Source: Candidatus Omnitrophota bacterium (GTDB lineage: Bacteria; Omnitrophota; Gorgyraeia; Zapsychrales; JANLHA01). Taken from it: a stretch of 56,005 bases of DNA. The translations under genes were made by a program, and so were the position numbers. The stretch covers positions 1 to 56,005 of the forward strand of contig JAHFFT010000012.1 in NCBI GenBank assembly GCA_023247795.1. The letters are read 5' to 3'. The notes below the pieces were generated by a model. That model was not told the DNA's origin. It was given only the letters and a program-made list of their open reading frames with translations, and made no database searches. Positions 55,501-56,005 of the stretch are shown one piece after another (positions within the stretch are counted from its first letter, which is position 1; every line of letters starts with the position of its first letter).

Positions 55501-56004
55501 CTGATGGTGGTTTATGGCAACTATTATGTCGCTGAGGTTATTGGTCAGGATGAAGCGCTCAGTGAACGTTTTTGGAGAGATGGATTTCTTTCTCAATTAA
55601 AAAATTTCACGCCCCAGGATCAAGATCGGGCGAGAATACGCGCGTTTCTTGGTCTCAGTGAAGAGGAATTTTCAAATGAGGCGATTGATGAACAATGGAA
55701 TAAGTACGCGTCTTTTTTCACTGATTTGAATACACTCACGGAAGAAGCGGTTTTGCAATGGAATGTTCCAGCACTTCTTCAAGATATTCGGGAGCATGCG
55801 CGCCGCCAGGAGCTGAACCAAGTTGATCAACTCGAAAATCATATTCAAAAGGGGAGATTAGCCCTAGCTTTAGACGTTTTGCGCAAGTCCCCTCGCCAAC
55901 TCAAGAGAATAGAATCTGTTCAGGAACTCAGTCTATGGTTGGAGTCCCGCATTTCAAAATTGAGATCCAAAATCCCAACTTGGATGACGGAAGCCCGCGG
56001 GTTT
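1..56004 (+). CDS. Giant multidomain protein, partial at both ends (at least 18,668 codons)
   Basis: Frame +1 is open from the first base to 56004 with no in-frame stop found, so the start and stop lie outside the window. Alternative frames hold only short overlapping ORFs. The translation is protein-like throughout: repeats with exact multiples of three, recognisable motifs (TGEGKT, NITDNGGSSGRL, TRWATQG, EFKHGP, HExxH), and paralogous blocks kept in frame. Order: beta repeats, split propeller, glycosidase-like fold, membrane segments, SecA-like ATPase, HExxE-type modules, triple HTH, CofD/YvcK-like, GlmS-like, methyltransferase- and kinase-like domains, HEAT-like repeats. Such giants are known mainly from Omnitrophota; function is unproven and surface-attached predation or attachment is one proposal. 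Being one CDS is near certain; the assembly itself and the organism are not proven here. Confidence 0.96.
1591..1854 (+). other. Degenerate beta-rich linker after the 67-residue array
   Basis: Residues 531-618 keep traces of the preceding repeat (FKYADGSEII near 1627) and then diverge into a segment with LYKYLNG. It bridges two different repeat types. No function recognised. Confidence 0.6.
1855..3060 (+). repeat. Five divergent ~80-residue beta repeats (WxxYxW...KTFGRL type)
   Basis: Residues 619-1020 repeat the scheme N-x-aromatic-x-V, a WxxYGW or WxxFxW strand, an Asp-rich loop, (D/G)KTFGRL(L/V)M, then a Tyr-rich EYY strand. Copies start near 1861, 2143, 2368, 2608 and 2839. The Trp/Tyr-rich alternating pattern suggests propeller or beta-sandwich blades on a secreted protein. 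Between 1981 and 2080 lies a Ser/Arg-rich low-complexity stretch. No family name is offered. Confidence 0.8.
3061..3810 (+). other. Asp-box beta-propeller segment, N-terminal part
   Basis: Residues 1021-1270 contain WAHIGFAGR, VVLTWVVQD and HLVWSAEG strands and an Asp box SVDGGATF at 3514-3537 (consensus S-x-D-x-G-x-T-F/W). This is the BNR/sialidase-type blade signature found in carbohydrate-binding or cleaving propellers. Blades with the same style resume after the coiled coil, at about 5611. No sialidase catalytic Arg triad could be assigned, so a binding propeller is as likely as an enzyme. Confidence 0.65.
3811..5595 (+). other. Long coiled-coil region (~595 residues)
   Basis: Residues 1271-1865 are dominated by heptad-like Leu/Ala/Ile with Glu, Lys, Arg and Gln, for example ELEAGLAAAEAKADKLAELL and AAQKRLAELEQDRENLRLRA, with very few Gly or Pro. 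It sits inside the propeller, since Asp-box strands occur on both sides. It contains one CIGEC cysteine pair near 4417. Two antiparallel arms projecting from the propeller would fit, as inference. Confidence 0.85.
5611..6720 (+). other. Asp-box beta-propeller segment, C-terminal part
   Basis: Residues 1871-2240 resume strands such as LYIDGQTVFVAARR, a second Asp box SDDQEATW at 5857-5880, VQVIWQKE, KQWFIWYEPW and VLVSWVNIP. These are typical blade strands. A small tandem duplication GYMPATAYMPATT lies near 6325. Together with the part before the coiled coil it could make one propeller with a giant insertion. Confidence 0.65.
6721..6900 (+). other. Ig-like beta-sandwich segment
   Basis: Residues 2241-2300 show the bacterial Ig-like pattern: a Pro/Gly-rich opening, VPITIRALKSDG, then QCVMFTDGTG and PVCLQKGMVTFWV. 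The two cysteines can pair across the strands. It looks like a spacer between propeller and helical domain. Confidence 0.5.
7081..8490 (+). other. Six-hairpin glycosidase-like ((alpha/alpha)6) domain
   Basis: Residues 2361-2830 have motifs in the order expected for an alpha/alpha toroid of the six-hairpin type: YERTWVYAQGIGL (7186), TGANAWAFNGLARYM (7441), TEHNLDVLAML (7738), SAIDNASWLSLSV (7960) and YHLEGTSGVIL (8197), whose Glu is a candidate catalytic acid. Four cysteine pairs fall inside it, consistent with an oxidising compartment. Substrate unknown; an exopolysaccharide or cell-wall glycan is a guess. Assignment is from pattern memory, not a search. Confidence 0.6.
8611..9450 (+). repeat. 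Four beta repeats each with a CGxNGxxC-type cysteine pair
   Basis: CGPNGEPC (8698), CGDNGEHC (8941), CGNQGELC (9166) and CGSNNEIC (9361) each sit in a ~65-80-residue unit that begins with YHxxP/S...QW/VW (for example INEYRLNPATQQWELFSG). The spacings are 243, 225 and 195 bp. Every unit has exactly two cysteines seven residues apart, ideal for a local disulfide loop and arguing for an extracytoplasmic location. Family not recognised. Confidence 0.85.
9451..11160 (+). repeat. RHS/YD-like beta-repeat region including a 61-residue tandem pair
   Basis: Residues 3151-3720 are Tyr/Asp/Gly-rich with recurring phrases such as TRTYDSEGAL, YDDKGEVSF and LDADGNTIAL, reminiscent of YD or wall-associated repeats. 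A clear tandem pair lies at 10501-10866: DGTTTIVRNAKAGEVAGG then DGSKTIVRDARSGELVGG, with IDGQ at 10585 and 10768 (183-bp period). I see no RHS self-cleavage core, so this is a generic surface-filament type segment. Confidence 0.6.
11161..11910 (+). other. Beta-rich segment preceding the membrane region
   Basis: Residues 3721-3970 alternate short strands and Gly/Asn/Asp turns (GTVSANFIN, NNLVILNNQIQN, DHVIVSGNLLNGTRF). No domain recognised. It ends directly before the first membrane segment. Confidence 0.5.
11926..12063 (+). other. Two strong transmembrane segments
   Basis: Residues 3976-4021: the first runs through AFVAVVAIGVALAWALPFLA (11938-11997) and the second through LVTQLVIWGALTGAVVY (12010-12060). 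These are the most hydrophobic stretches of the window and sit at the boundary between surface-type repeats and enzyme-like domains, so they may anchor the chain. A hairpin would leave both flanks on the same side unless the weaker downstream segments also span. Confidence 0.85.
12064..13720 (+). other. Gly/Ala-rich multi-hydrophobic region
   Basis: Residues 4022-4573 alternate amphipathic helices with hydrophobic Gly/Ala-rich segments: GFALGVATVGIAVGVG (12748), GFGISFATGFLADLGLGIY (12862), LTSLLTGAGIGLLS (13078), a segment near 13441 and ERIIYSFLSLFPFVS (13654). The style resembles the hydrophobic pre-toxin or pore regions of polymorphic toxins and colicins, but no family is claimed. Some segments may be membrane-spanning. 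Confidence 0.6.
13721..14730 (+). other. Mostly helical lead-in to the SecA-like domain
   Basis: Residues 4574-4910 begin with beta strands (VLTIRAVSH, DGDRQFTVPVSELL) and continue as helices. No recognised motif. It may include a remnant of the SecA N-terminal region, but I could not align it. Confidence 0.4.
14731..16830 (+). other. SecA-like two-lobed ATPase domain
   Basis: Residues 4911-5610 follow SecA motif order. Walker A TGEGKT (14830-14847) is preceded by a FLRFLANGTMSHEI stretch like the SecA sequence before its Walker A. Walker B is DEVH (15169-15180) in place of DEVD. AMSGTLG (15928) matches MTGTAGTE of motif III. VTHVGDRFGLDLKV (16492) mirrors ATNMAGRGTDIKL, and QGLGRDRG (16597-16620) mirrors RGRAGRQGD. 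SecA is the motor of Sec protein export. The lost second Arg of GRAGR and altered motif V suggest weakened ATPase coupling. No SecA C-terminal zinc tail is seen. Fold confident; activity unknown. Confidence 0.87.
16831..17550 (+). other. Linker with low-complexity Pro/Ser stretch and one cysteine pair
   Basis: Residues 5611-5850 are helical at first, then become Pro/Thr/Leu-rich around 17215-17345. CASGGSGDGACG (17461) is the last close cysteine pair of the surface-like part. No domain recognised. Confidence 0.5.
17551..20526 (+). repeat. Superduplication unit 1 (~990 residues)
   Basis: Residues 5851-6842 match the next unit in order: opening AKKLPGSPALTDEERAYIR, a PGF...HEIIEFYFNQSH subdomain (17935), YNSPAT...SDLNRFIVDWH (17998), a helical stretch with LLKVERYL, a second PGF subdomain (19436; YNSADT...ISDFDKGIVDYH), then LSLKLRGR-type helices (20242). 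Each unit therefore contains two internal PGF subdomains. The first carries H-E-x-x-E-x6-H, a possible metal site; the second has lost it. Function unknown. Confidence 0.8.
20527..23430 (+). repeat. Superduplication unit 2 (~970 residues)
   Basis: Residues 6843-7810 repeat the order of unit 1: AKKLPNTPAVTDAQKAYIR, DVPGFNRQ, HPLLEFFDSMTH (20938), YNSPAT...SDLDRFIVDWH (20998), LLKVERYLSW (21544), a second PGF subdomain (22426) with FNSPET...ISDFDKAVVD, and LSLKLRGEAL (23221). Protein similarity is clear but DNA has diverged, so the duplication is old. The Glu after the first His is Pro here, so the putative metal site is probably lost. Confidence 0.8.
23431..24220 (+). repeat. HELDE module, copy 1
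   Basis: A ~30-residue preamble (LGTEYNSDDLAAMSSRV) leads to the core: a VVDLDGNSIFP strand, a RGPVIFSEY motif, LVLRISMSKKFYDD, then KHELDRQVLGYDHLQAVLRE (His at 23899) and a helical tail ending in LRLVNEVYTIALRE. Six copies of this module occur in the protein. The H-E-x-x-x-x6-H arrangement suggests a helix carrying a metal site; the fifth residue is Arg rather than Glu in this copy. Family not recognised. Confidence 0.8.
24241..24885 (+). other. Three tandem Cro/CI (XRE)-type helix-turn-helix domains
   Basis: Three ~65-residue units begin with TQKRLRFLRLSYGFTLKQLS (24271), IAERLRLMRRVRGLSQPNL (24517) and IGERLRIVRIVSGYTQDDLG (24751). The third is textbook XRE: LGNLLGVSKSTIGYWELGER. The first has a small loop insertion, and the second has a degenerate recognition turn (ISGTTSRWED). 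XRE domains bind DNA in phage-type repressors and many regulators. Inside this chain they may be DNA- or protein-binding, or inherited by domain capture. Confidence 0.85.
24886..26430 (+). other. Unassigned alpha/beta region
   Basis: Residues 8296-8810 begin with beta strands (MRLIHYVFVGNDGK), then a helical segment, a second strand-rich part (GKVVLARILSPTGAVLEE) and helices (LLQSGNEDTVLQAIDILAAS) that might be one or two HEAT-like hairpins. No catalytic motif seen. Confidence 0.4.
26431..27060 (+). other. GNAT acetyltransferase-like domain inside HELDE module 2
   Basis: After an IGTDLNEEDMNAIL preamble (26446), residues around 8885-9010 show a GNAT layout: DIEAITAILA helix, CLFAKDKNGQIVGYIVIDD strands, IPYMAVDSTVQGQSLSLRLV at the acetyl-CoA loop position, then helix MLRARQDG, strand SVSLSYDG and NPNAVVLNDEIG. 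The usual Q/RxxGxG/A pyrophosphate loop reads VQGQSLSL, so cofactor binding is doubtful. It sits where other HELDE modules have only a short linker. Confidence 0.55.
27121..27700 (+). repeat. HELDE module, copy 2 (most degenerate)
   Basis: The core shows VVVVDLGDSRTFPV, a SMGRGPLEVSRY equivalent of the RGPVxFSEY motif, LIFRIHITKATLED, and KHGFEEEGLGIPHLLAVLGE (His at 27394). The Glu after the first His has become Gly. The helical tail continues to AIAYAKAVAIEAANLL. The GNAT-like domain separates this core from its preamble. Confidence 0.75.
27701..28650 (+). other. Unassigned mainly helical region
   Basis: Residues 9234-9550 contain amphipathic helices, an acidic low-complexity spacer around 28165-28220 (QEDPIEGSEDPKRM), and a helical segment with LLAERFAAEHNGNDFGLSV. 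No motif recognised. Confidence 0.4.
28651..29410 (+). repeat. HELDE module, copy 3
   Basis: Preamble AIGTFYTIADTDKMSDAV (28660), then VVSDESKKRGPVVFSEEVEV, LVLRVYLTKAFVELNL and KHELDELVLGKSHLEAVLRE (His at 29113), followed by a helical tail ending in AKAIIYARAVKEAATLL. The full H-E-x-x-E-x6-H arrangement is intact. It lies 390 bp upstream of the CofD-like domain. Confidence 0.82.
29411..29805 (+). other. Linker before the CofD/YvcK-like domain
   Basis: Residues 9804-9935 mix helices (DLTAQEALDYVNVITSQRF) and a polar spacer (TTENHNDGEARRG). It may contribute an N-terminal cap to the following domain. No motif recognised. Confidence 0.4.
29806..31290 (+). other. CofD/YvcK (GlmR)-like domain
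   Basis: Residues 9936-10430 follow the CofD/YvcK family order: ITGGTGAQEVFKAL (29812) for the GGGTGL loop, NITDNGGSSGRL (29887-29922) for the V.DDGGSSGRL signature, VKNLILLALY (30238) for the GN-L-L helix, GTVVIGESTIGDE (30433), then TTTGSPVTSIGPVFLNPGV (30580) for GPGSLYTSVLPNLLVPGI, and FILNPNLTN (30673). YvcK/GlmR proteins bind UDP-sugars and adjust peptidoglycan precursor flow, stimulating GlmS in Bacillus; CofD itself is a coenzyme F420 enzyme. The first Asp of DDGGSSGR is Asn-rearranged here. A GlmS-like region follows 1.9 kb downstream. Confidence 0.88.
31291..31680 (+). other. Helical linker after the CofD/YvcK-like domain
   Basis: Residues 10431-10560 form a Gly/Pro-rich joint (VRPAGGGAPQQR) and then helices. 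No motif recognised. Confidence 0.4.
31681..32470 (+). repeat. HELDE module, copy 4 (upstream arm of a near-identical direct repeat)
   Basis: ATGVAYTPQDFNAM preamble, GPPANGLTPEERERRALEQT helix, RRPTAFSEYRIEAGFPVLHI, KHELDEKVLGYSHTEAVLRE (His at 32167), and tail AIALAQEIKLEAWIIL. The DNA from about 31790 to 32440 is almost identical to 39117-39766, apart from a 12-bp insertion (one extra AVTS) here. Copies 4 and 5 are therefore a recent duplication or have been homogenised, and they flank the C39-like/GlmS-like/HExxH block. Confidence 0.9.
32471..32690 (+). other. Helical linker
   Basis: Residues 10824-10896 are acidic helices (LLNVVREIFSDSDEKDLPLD). This marks the junction between the direct repeat and the block of different sequence style that follows. 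Confidence 0.4.
32691..33180 (+). other. Papain/C39-peptidase-like segment
   Basis: Residues 10897-11060 contain a cysteine-bearing helix start SCPTCEVSAVNSFL (32704), then ~100 residues later FVLIFENADSNRVGHAVAVE (His at 33025) and GRVRMLDREN (Asp near 33073). That Cys...GH-h-h-V...D order is the layout of C39 and related papain-fold peptidases. These cleave leader peptides, typically after Gly-Gly. It directly precedes the amidotransferase, whose nucleophile must be N-terminal to work, so a processing role is possible. Recognition is by motif spacing only. Confidence 0.5.
33181..34200 (+). other. Class II glutamine amidotransferase domain (GlmS N-terminal-like)
   Basis: Candidate nucleophile Cys at 33247 in CGIAAAW (GlmS: CGIVGAI). 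LMVEAAIEELQTRGYDNYGL (33310) matches the RGYDSxGL segment. TRWATQG (33754) matches TRWATHG. GHNGDYN (33829) matches the oxyanion-hole HNG. GDTEVFSTITG (34159) matches SDTEVIAHL. These bind and hydrolyse glutamine to ammonia in GlmS and PurF-type enzymes. All core residues are recognisable, but insertions raise the Cys-to-Arg distance to ~170 residues from ~73. The Cys is internal, so activity needs proteolytic exposure. Confidence 0.85.
34201..35640 (+). other. Large insertion between amidotransferase and SIS domains
   Basis: Residues 11401-11880 separate the two halves of the GlmS-like region. Helices dominate to ~34920, then strands (AVTYMTVYDDKAIIVTRGYE near 35035, RIVSVDQEGTIRVRHALTG) that may include the end of the amidotransferase sandwich, since GlmS has an IVAARKGSPL-like strand there. 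No separate enzyme motif recognised. Confidence 0.5.
35641..36240 (+). other. SIS (sugar isomerase) domain 1, GlmS-like
   Basis: LILSGSGTSLNAARLAMAL (35698) corresponds to GlmS ACGTSxxA. GTSQSGATAAAVDAI (35866) corresponds to ISQSGET-DTL, the phosphosugar-binding loop. FTMTNVEGSDVDKL (35938) corresponds to INVxGSxIAR, and KIETSVAATGSNLSQIMAF (36016) to EIGVASTKAFTxQL. SIS domains bind fructose-6-phosphate in GlmS. A small in-frame duplication of a tcagggagcgggac motif (35707 and 35827) adds a second SGSGTS just before the QSG loop. Confidence 0.82.
36541..36960 (+). other. Additional SIS-like half domain
   Basis: NKVLFVGQ opens it, then LSDMLVIAMTPQSEKDWQIL (36706), KAQAKGARIVSIGERPE and GIDTIAVKGTQVGVGADITL. 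This repeats the SIS pattern of a dipole loop, helix, GA-h-h-h-I strand and a VGVG segment. It is an extra unit compared with a standard two-SIS GlmS, possibly a duplicate of the first. Confidence 0.55.
37081..37470 (+). other. SIS domain 2, GlmS-like with KHGP motif
   Basis: NFSFWATGEGPDAGLAAGL (37102) lines up with GlmS FLGRGxxxPxALEGALK, and EFKHGPYAAVAIGSWVALF (37213) with the ELKHGPLALID signature, whose His is a ring-opening residue in GlmS. AVRDGINELVSR (37300) matches the NIQEVxAR helix. The EGALKLKE segment carrying the isomerase Glu reads differently (LQGGINTFMSQ), so the isomerase step may be lost even though the fold is clear. Confidence 0.82.
37471..38280 (+). other. Linker with short charged helix and alpha/beta segment
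   Basis: A highly charged helix (EKEKIRQEEEAKAEEAMIEA, 37585) is followed by KKLIIDVEGSF and short alpha/beta elements, then helices. No family recognised. Confidence 0.4.
38281..38950 (+). other. HExxH zincin-like module, copy 1
   Basis: HGLAWTQEDGTRHDI (38413) precedes VVFAHESLHAIL, with the zinc motif HESLH at 38596-38610. A downstream SLEEFLVLALQE helix (38779) offers a third Glu ligand ~62 residues later, as in gluzincins. A paralogue with the same order is at 54661. Peptidase activity is plausible for this copy since both His and the catalytic Glu are present. Subfamily not identified. Confidence 0.72.
39019..39790 (+). repeat. HELDE module, copy 5 (downstream arm of a near-identical direct repeat)
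   Basis: Matches copy 4 almost base for base across GPPANGLTPEERERRALEQT, KHELDEKVLGYSHTEAVLRE (His at 39493) and the tail, with a 12-bp deletion relative to copy 4 so that the offset shifts from 7338 to 7326 bp. Similarity fades at both ends (KATGVSYNQQDVDMM at 39016; ILWEKLDSTSD at 39769). Direct orientation, in frame. Confidence 0.9.
39791..40695 (+). other. Class I SAM-methyltransferase-like domain 1
   Basis: TVLILGSTTGAEAIVAAQRG (40201) is a motif I (E/DxGxGxG) variant, KVVVTARF the following strand, RIEVVLADGLNL (40348) motif III, and FDHIYVDPPSRY (40405) a motif IV with a DPP like the (D/N)PPY of N-methyltransferases. The C-terminal strands DDVYFVLVPVK complete the sheet. The first ~290 bp (39791-40080) are a helical lead-in. 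Glycines of motif I are partly lost, so SAM binding is uncertain. Confidence 0.7.
40696..41139 (+). other. Helical linker between methyltransferase-like domains
   Basis: Residues 13566-13713 are helices, including ELYPEIAKERGVFWGSELTA. No motif recognised. Confidence 0.4.
41140..41790 (+). other. Class I SAM-methyltransferase-like domain 2
   Basis: GQSVLEIGPNQSLLSMIAAM (41212) is motif I with the acidic start kept (VLEIGPNxS), AKVTVVERDPLAAAHL motif II with the acidic ribose ligand, FTIIEGDIFDSG (41380) motif III, and YDHVWALDVMIL motif IV. It resembles rRNA- or protein-methyltransferase Rossmann folds. The GxGxG loop is altered to GPNQS. Confidence 0.65.
41791..42600 (+). other. Kinase-like domain 1 (HipA/PI4K-type C-lobe pattern), degenerate
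   Basis: HFYFVNRYI (41893) takes the place of the beta3 VxK strand with Asn for Lys. RRELLASLIGQGRVNGAEVR follows as an alphaC-like helix. LLVFETLVRKFDVHPFN (42181) and VPVIFDYDVAF (42253) mimic the HxD...N and DFG regions of PI4K/HipA-type kinases. A paralogue at 47650 keeps a better catalytic loop. Loss of Lys suggests a pseudokinase. Confidence 0.5.
42625..43440 (+). repeat. HELDE module, copy 6
   Basis: Preamble KAIGTEYNKADEDARRTAV (42628), core SDGAKKRGPAAFSEYVEENG, LVLKVYLTKGLVHDNL, KHELDEQILGLKHLEAVVRE (His at 43135) and tail AIVIALDVKQEAETIL. H-E-x-x-E-x6-H intact. Between preamble and core it has a ~60-residue insertion. Confidence 0.82.
43480..45560 (+). other. Helical tail block, copy 1, and following helical repeats
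   Basis: DDDAFARRAVALAVVYGEDL (43516) to RRRTIPDWLAQAQ (44044) matches the block at 55441-56004 (SDEAFARMALSLMVVYG ... IPTWMTEA). It continues as TPR-like paired helices (LDHGELAEANARLQDIF, MAFAEGRYTDAYHQGLEIL) and further helical segments. Such all-helical regions usually act as binding scaffolds; no specific partner can be named. Confidence 0.65.
45561..46595 (+). other. Unassigned alpha/beta then helical region
   Basis: Residues 15188-15532 include RLAVSADSFRIMVEVLG, YYDGQGDFIRVVQGAHTF and KTYFVAQTRGGIIIWQR strands, resembling the N-terminal strands before the kinase-like domains, then helices. No motif assigned. Confidence 0.35.
46600..47620 (+). other. Methyltransferase-like domain 3, strongly degenerate
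   Basis: GLYFGSGADISHFLMQFNAD (46801) resembles a SAM motif I of the a-GSGxDxSHhh type; RDYTITFIDDTDVID (47179) would be motif IV; HRAGNQIADYAERVMPRIGS with LKVGGYSYTDD (47281-47376) is like the GG-h-h-hxxD post-motif strand. Aromatic, low-charge C-terminal part follows. Fold assignment is tentative. Confidence 0.4.
47650..48375 (+). other. Kinase-like domain 2 (paralogue of 41791-42600)
   Basis: RRLFIVKEQTD (47710) supplies a beta3 Lys. LAYLIGRGLVNVAEVRRLKP follows as in copy 1. LVFDTLIRRYDPKPANWGD (47980) is a convincing catalytic loop (D-x-K-P-x-N), then IPMIFDYDKGF (48043) as the metal-binding DFG-like segment. The pattern recalls PI3/4K-like and HipA-like bacterial kinases. Because Lys, catalytic Asp, Asn and metal Asp are all present, activity is more plausible than in copy 1. 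Confidence 0.6.
48400..49095 (+). repeat. AHELVEE module, copy 1 (direct repeat, 3819-bp offset)
   Basis: GIHPTSGHAMTTEEHTSMIT, RGPPELTKKV, KVIFHLDETKPAF, FHIYAASVRGLAHELVEEVL (His at 48805), RHTRSYFLEAIFGAE and IPRRTIEEIQNDSALRDRLA. The DNA between about 48751 and 49050 is nearly identical to 52570-52869. The strand-then-HExxE helix architecture recalls the HELDE modules, so it may be a distant relative. Confidence 0.88.
49130..50490 (+). repeat. Ten 45-residue HEAT-like repeats
   Basis: The LKSLSDANLLSDEAREAVR phrase recurs with its first codon at 49243, 49378, 49513, 49648, 49783, 49918, 50053, 50185, 50320 and 50455: every 135 bp, with one 132-bp step. Each unit is two helices (IPLELLVQNLS...SNVRFSAADTLKSL), matching HEAT/armadillo style with the D-x-x-V-R turn residues. 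High DNA identity (gcgattctccgcggccgat recurs) shows recent expansion. HEAT solenoids are protein-binding scaffolds. Confidence 0.92.
50491..50940 (+). other. Helical cap after the HEAT-like array
   Basis: Residues 16831-16980 are helices (KILIAAAYHFFAL, FKLFLEFLSQEK) closing the solenoid, then a Pro-rich joint. No motif recognised. Confidence 0.45.
50941..52218 (+). other. Kinase-like domain 3, degenerate, with helical tail
   Basis: ALALKFLKDGESPSTLAYEY (51028) looks like a beta3 Lys plus alphaC Glu, VMVYETDLDEQG (51241) a hinge, and LFTLAGHGIYNTELIELFHN (51361) sits where GhxHxDLxxxN would be, with the catalytic Asp replaced. RINDITQATLFPNPRLSG (51496) follows. This suggests a pseudokinase. 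The remaining ~600 bp are helical (LLLSTYLQRRNEL) and lead into the second AHELVEE module. Confidence 0.4.
52219..52914 (+). repeat. AHELVEE module, copy 2 (direct repeat, 3819-bp offset)
   Basis: Aligns with copy 1 at a constant 3819-bp offset with no indels: GIHPTSQDAMTTEEHTSMIT, RGPPELTKKV, LAHELVEEVLLPNAEIP (His at 52624), RHTRSYFLEAAFGAQ. Identity is highest in the last 300 bp and lower in the first 250, and it stops abruptly after EKFSGTS. Confidence 0.88.
52915..53815 (+). other. Unassigned alpha/beta region
   Basis: Residues 17639-17938 start with beta strands (VSFQKGDVIALNTSGPLKMV), then FPVHAFIGPNKLKLFVEAEG, and helices. No enzyme motif seen. Confidence 0.35.
53816..54660 (+). other. 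Kinase-like domain 4, tentative
   Basis: RIQFVINVARDTTDASTSV (53896) followed by helix RALEVMRMSY and a PRGMMEPIS strand resembles an APH/RIO-type N-lobe. VAVLVGDWIENSNELHVYR (54073) fits the hinge, and AVLIWNNGLIEYEDPAMIL (54361) lies where the metal-binding segment would be. No catalytic HxD was found, so a pseudokinase or unrelated fold remains open. Confidence 0.35.
54661..55380 (+). other. HExxH zincin-like module, copy 2
   Basis: MHGLAWTDPDGSIHFIDEF (54823), IWEAARKAINEANGWDETH, then VVFAHEKIHVLL with the zinc motif HEKIH at 55009-55023, and DLEEVFVLALQEYNLY (55153) as candidate third ligand ~49 residues on. Protein order and spacing match copy 1 at 38281-38950; the DNA has diverged. 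Likely a paralogous metallopeptidase-like domain. Confidence 0.72.
55381..56004 (+). other. Helical tail block, copy 2 (runs off the window)
   Basis: SDEAFARMALSLMVVYGNYY (55468) to LRSKIPTWMTEA matches 43516-44075. Here it follows the HExxH module directly, while copy 1 is separated from its HExxH module by 4.5 kb of other domains. The frame is still open at the last base. Confidence 0.7.
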
Positions 56005-56005
56005 A

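Noticed and set aside
1..56005. tRNA, rRNA, promoters, terminators or insertion sequences
   Set aside because: No cloverleaf, rRNA-like block, terminator hairpin with T-run or transposase was apparent, and coding sequence occupies the entire window.

Overview
The whole 56,005-bp window is one open reading frame. Read on the + strand from base 1, frame +1 has no stop codon I could find in 18,668 consecutive codons (1-56004), and neither its natural start nor its natural stop lies inside the window. I translated every 60-base line by eye; each line stays in phase and no in-frame TAA/TAG/TGA turned up. No other gene, RNA gene, mobile element, CRISPR array or intergenic gap is supportable. Residue numbers below count from the first codon of the window.

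Single bacterial proteins of this size, built as mosaics of surface-type repeats and degenerate enzyme domains, are known chiefly from the candidate phylum Omnitrophota (OP3; for example the roughly 39,700-residue predicted protein of 'Candidatus Velamenicoccus archaeovorus' and larger metagenomic ones). I infer an Omnitrophota-like bacterium of moderate GC using the standard code; no phylogenetic marker in the window proves this.

Layout. (1) 1-11.9 kb looks extracytoplasmic: eight 67-residue beta repeats in exact 201-bp register, five divergent beta repeats, an Asp-box (BNR/sialidase-like) propeller split by a ~600-residue coiled coil, an Ig-like segment, a six-hairpin-glycosidase-like domain, four beta repeats each with a CGxNGxxC-type cysteine pair, and RHS/YD-like repeats. 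(2) 11.9-13.7 kb holds two strong membrane segments, then several Gly/Ala-rich hydrophobic segments. (3) 14.7-16.8 kb is a SecA-like two-lobed ATPase. (4) 17.5-23.4 kb is an ancient ~3-kb direct superduplication. (5) 23.4-32.5 kb contains HELDE...H modules, three Cro/CI-type helix-turn-helices, a GNAT-like domain and a CofD/YvcK(GlmR)-like domain. (6) 32.7-38.9 kb contains a papain/C39-like stretch, an expanded GlmS-like region (class II glutamine amidotransferase plus SIS domains) and an HExxH zincin-like module; near-identical direct repeats flank this block. (7) 39-48.4 kb has three methyltransferase-like domains, two kinase-like domains and two more HELDE modules. (8) 48.4-56 kb has ten 45-residue HEAT-like repeats between two copies of a ~700-bp duplication, two further degenerate kinase-like regions, a second HExxH module and a second copy of a helical tail block.

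Working together (inference): the paired cysteines, propeller, glycosidase-like fold and membrane segments suggest a cell-surface or secreted machine. The C-terminal two thirds reuse folds normally found in the cytosol for protein translocation, amino-sugar supply (YvcK/GlmR regulates GlmS in Firmicutes), methylation, acetylation, phosphorylation and DNA binding. Several look degenerate. The chain appears to have grown by repeated internal duplication and insertion.
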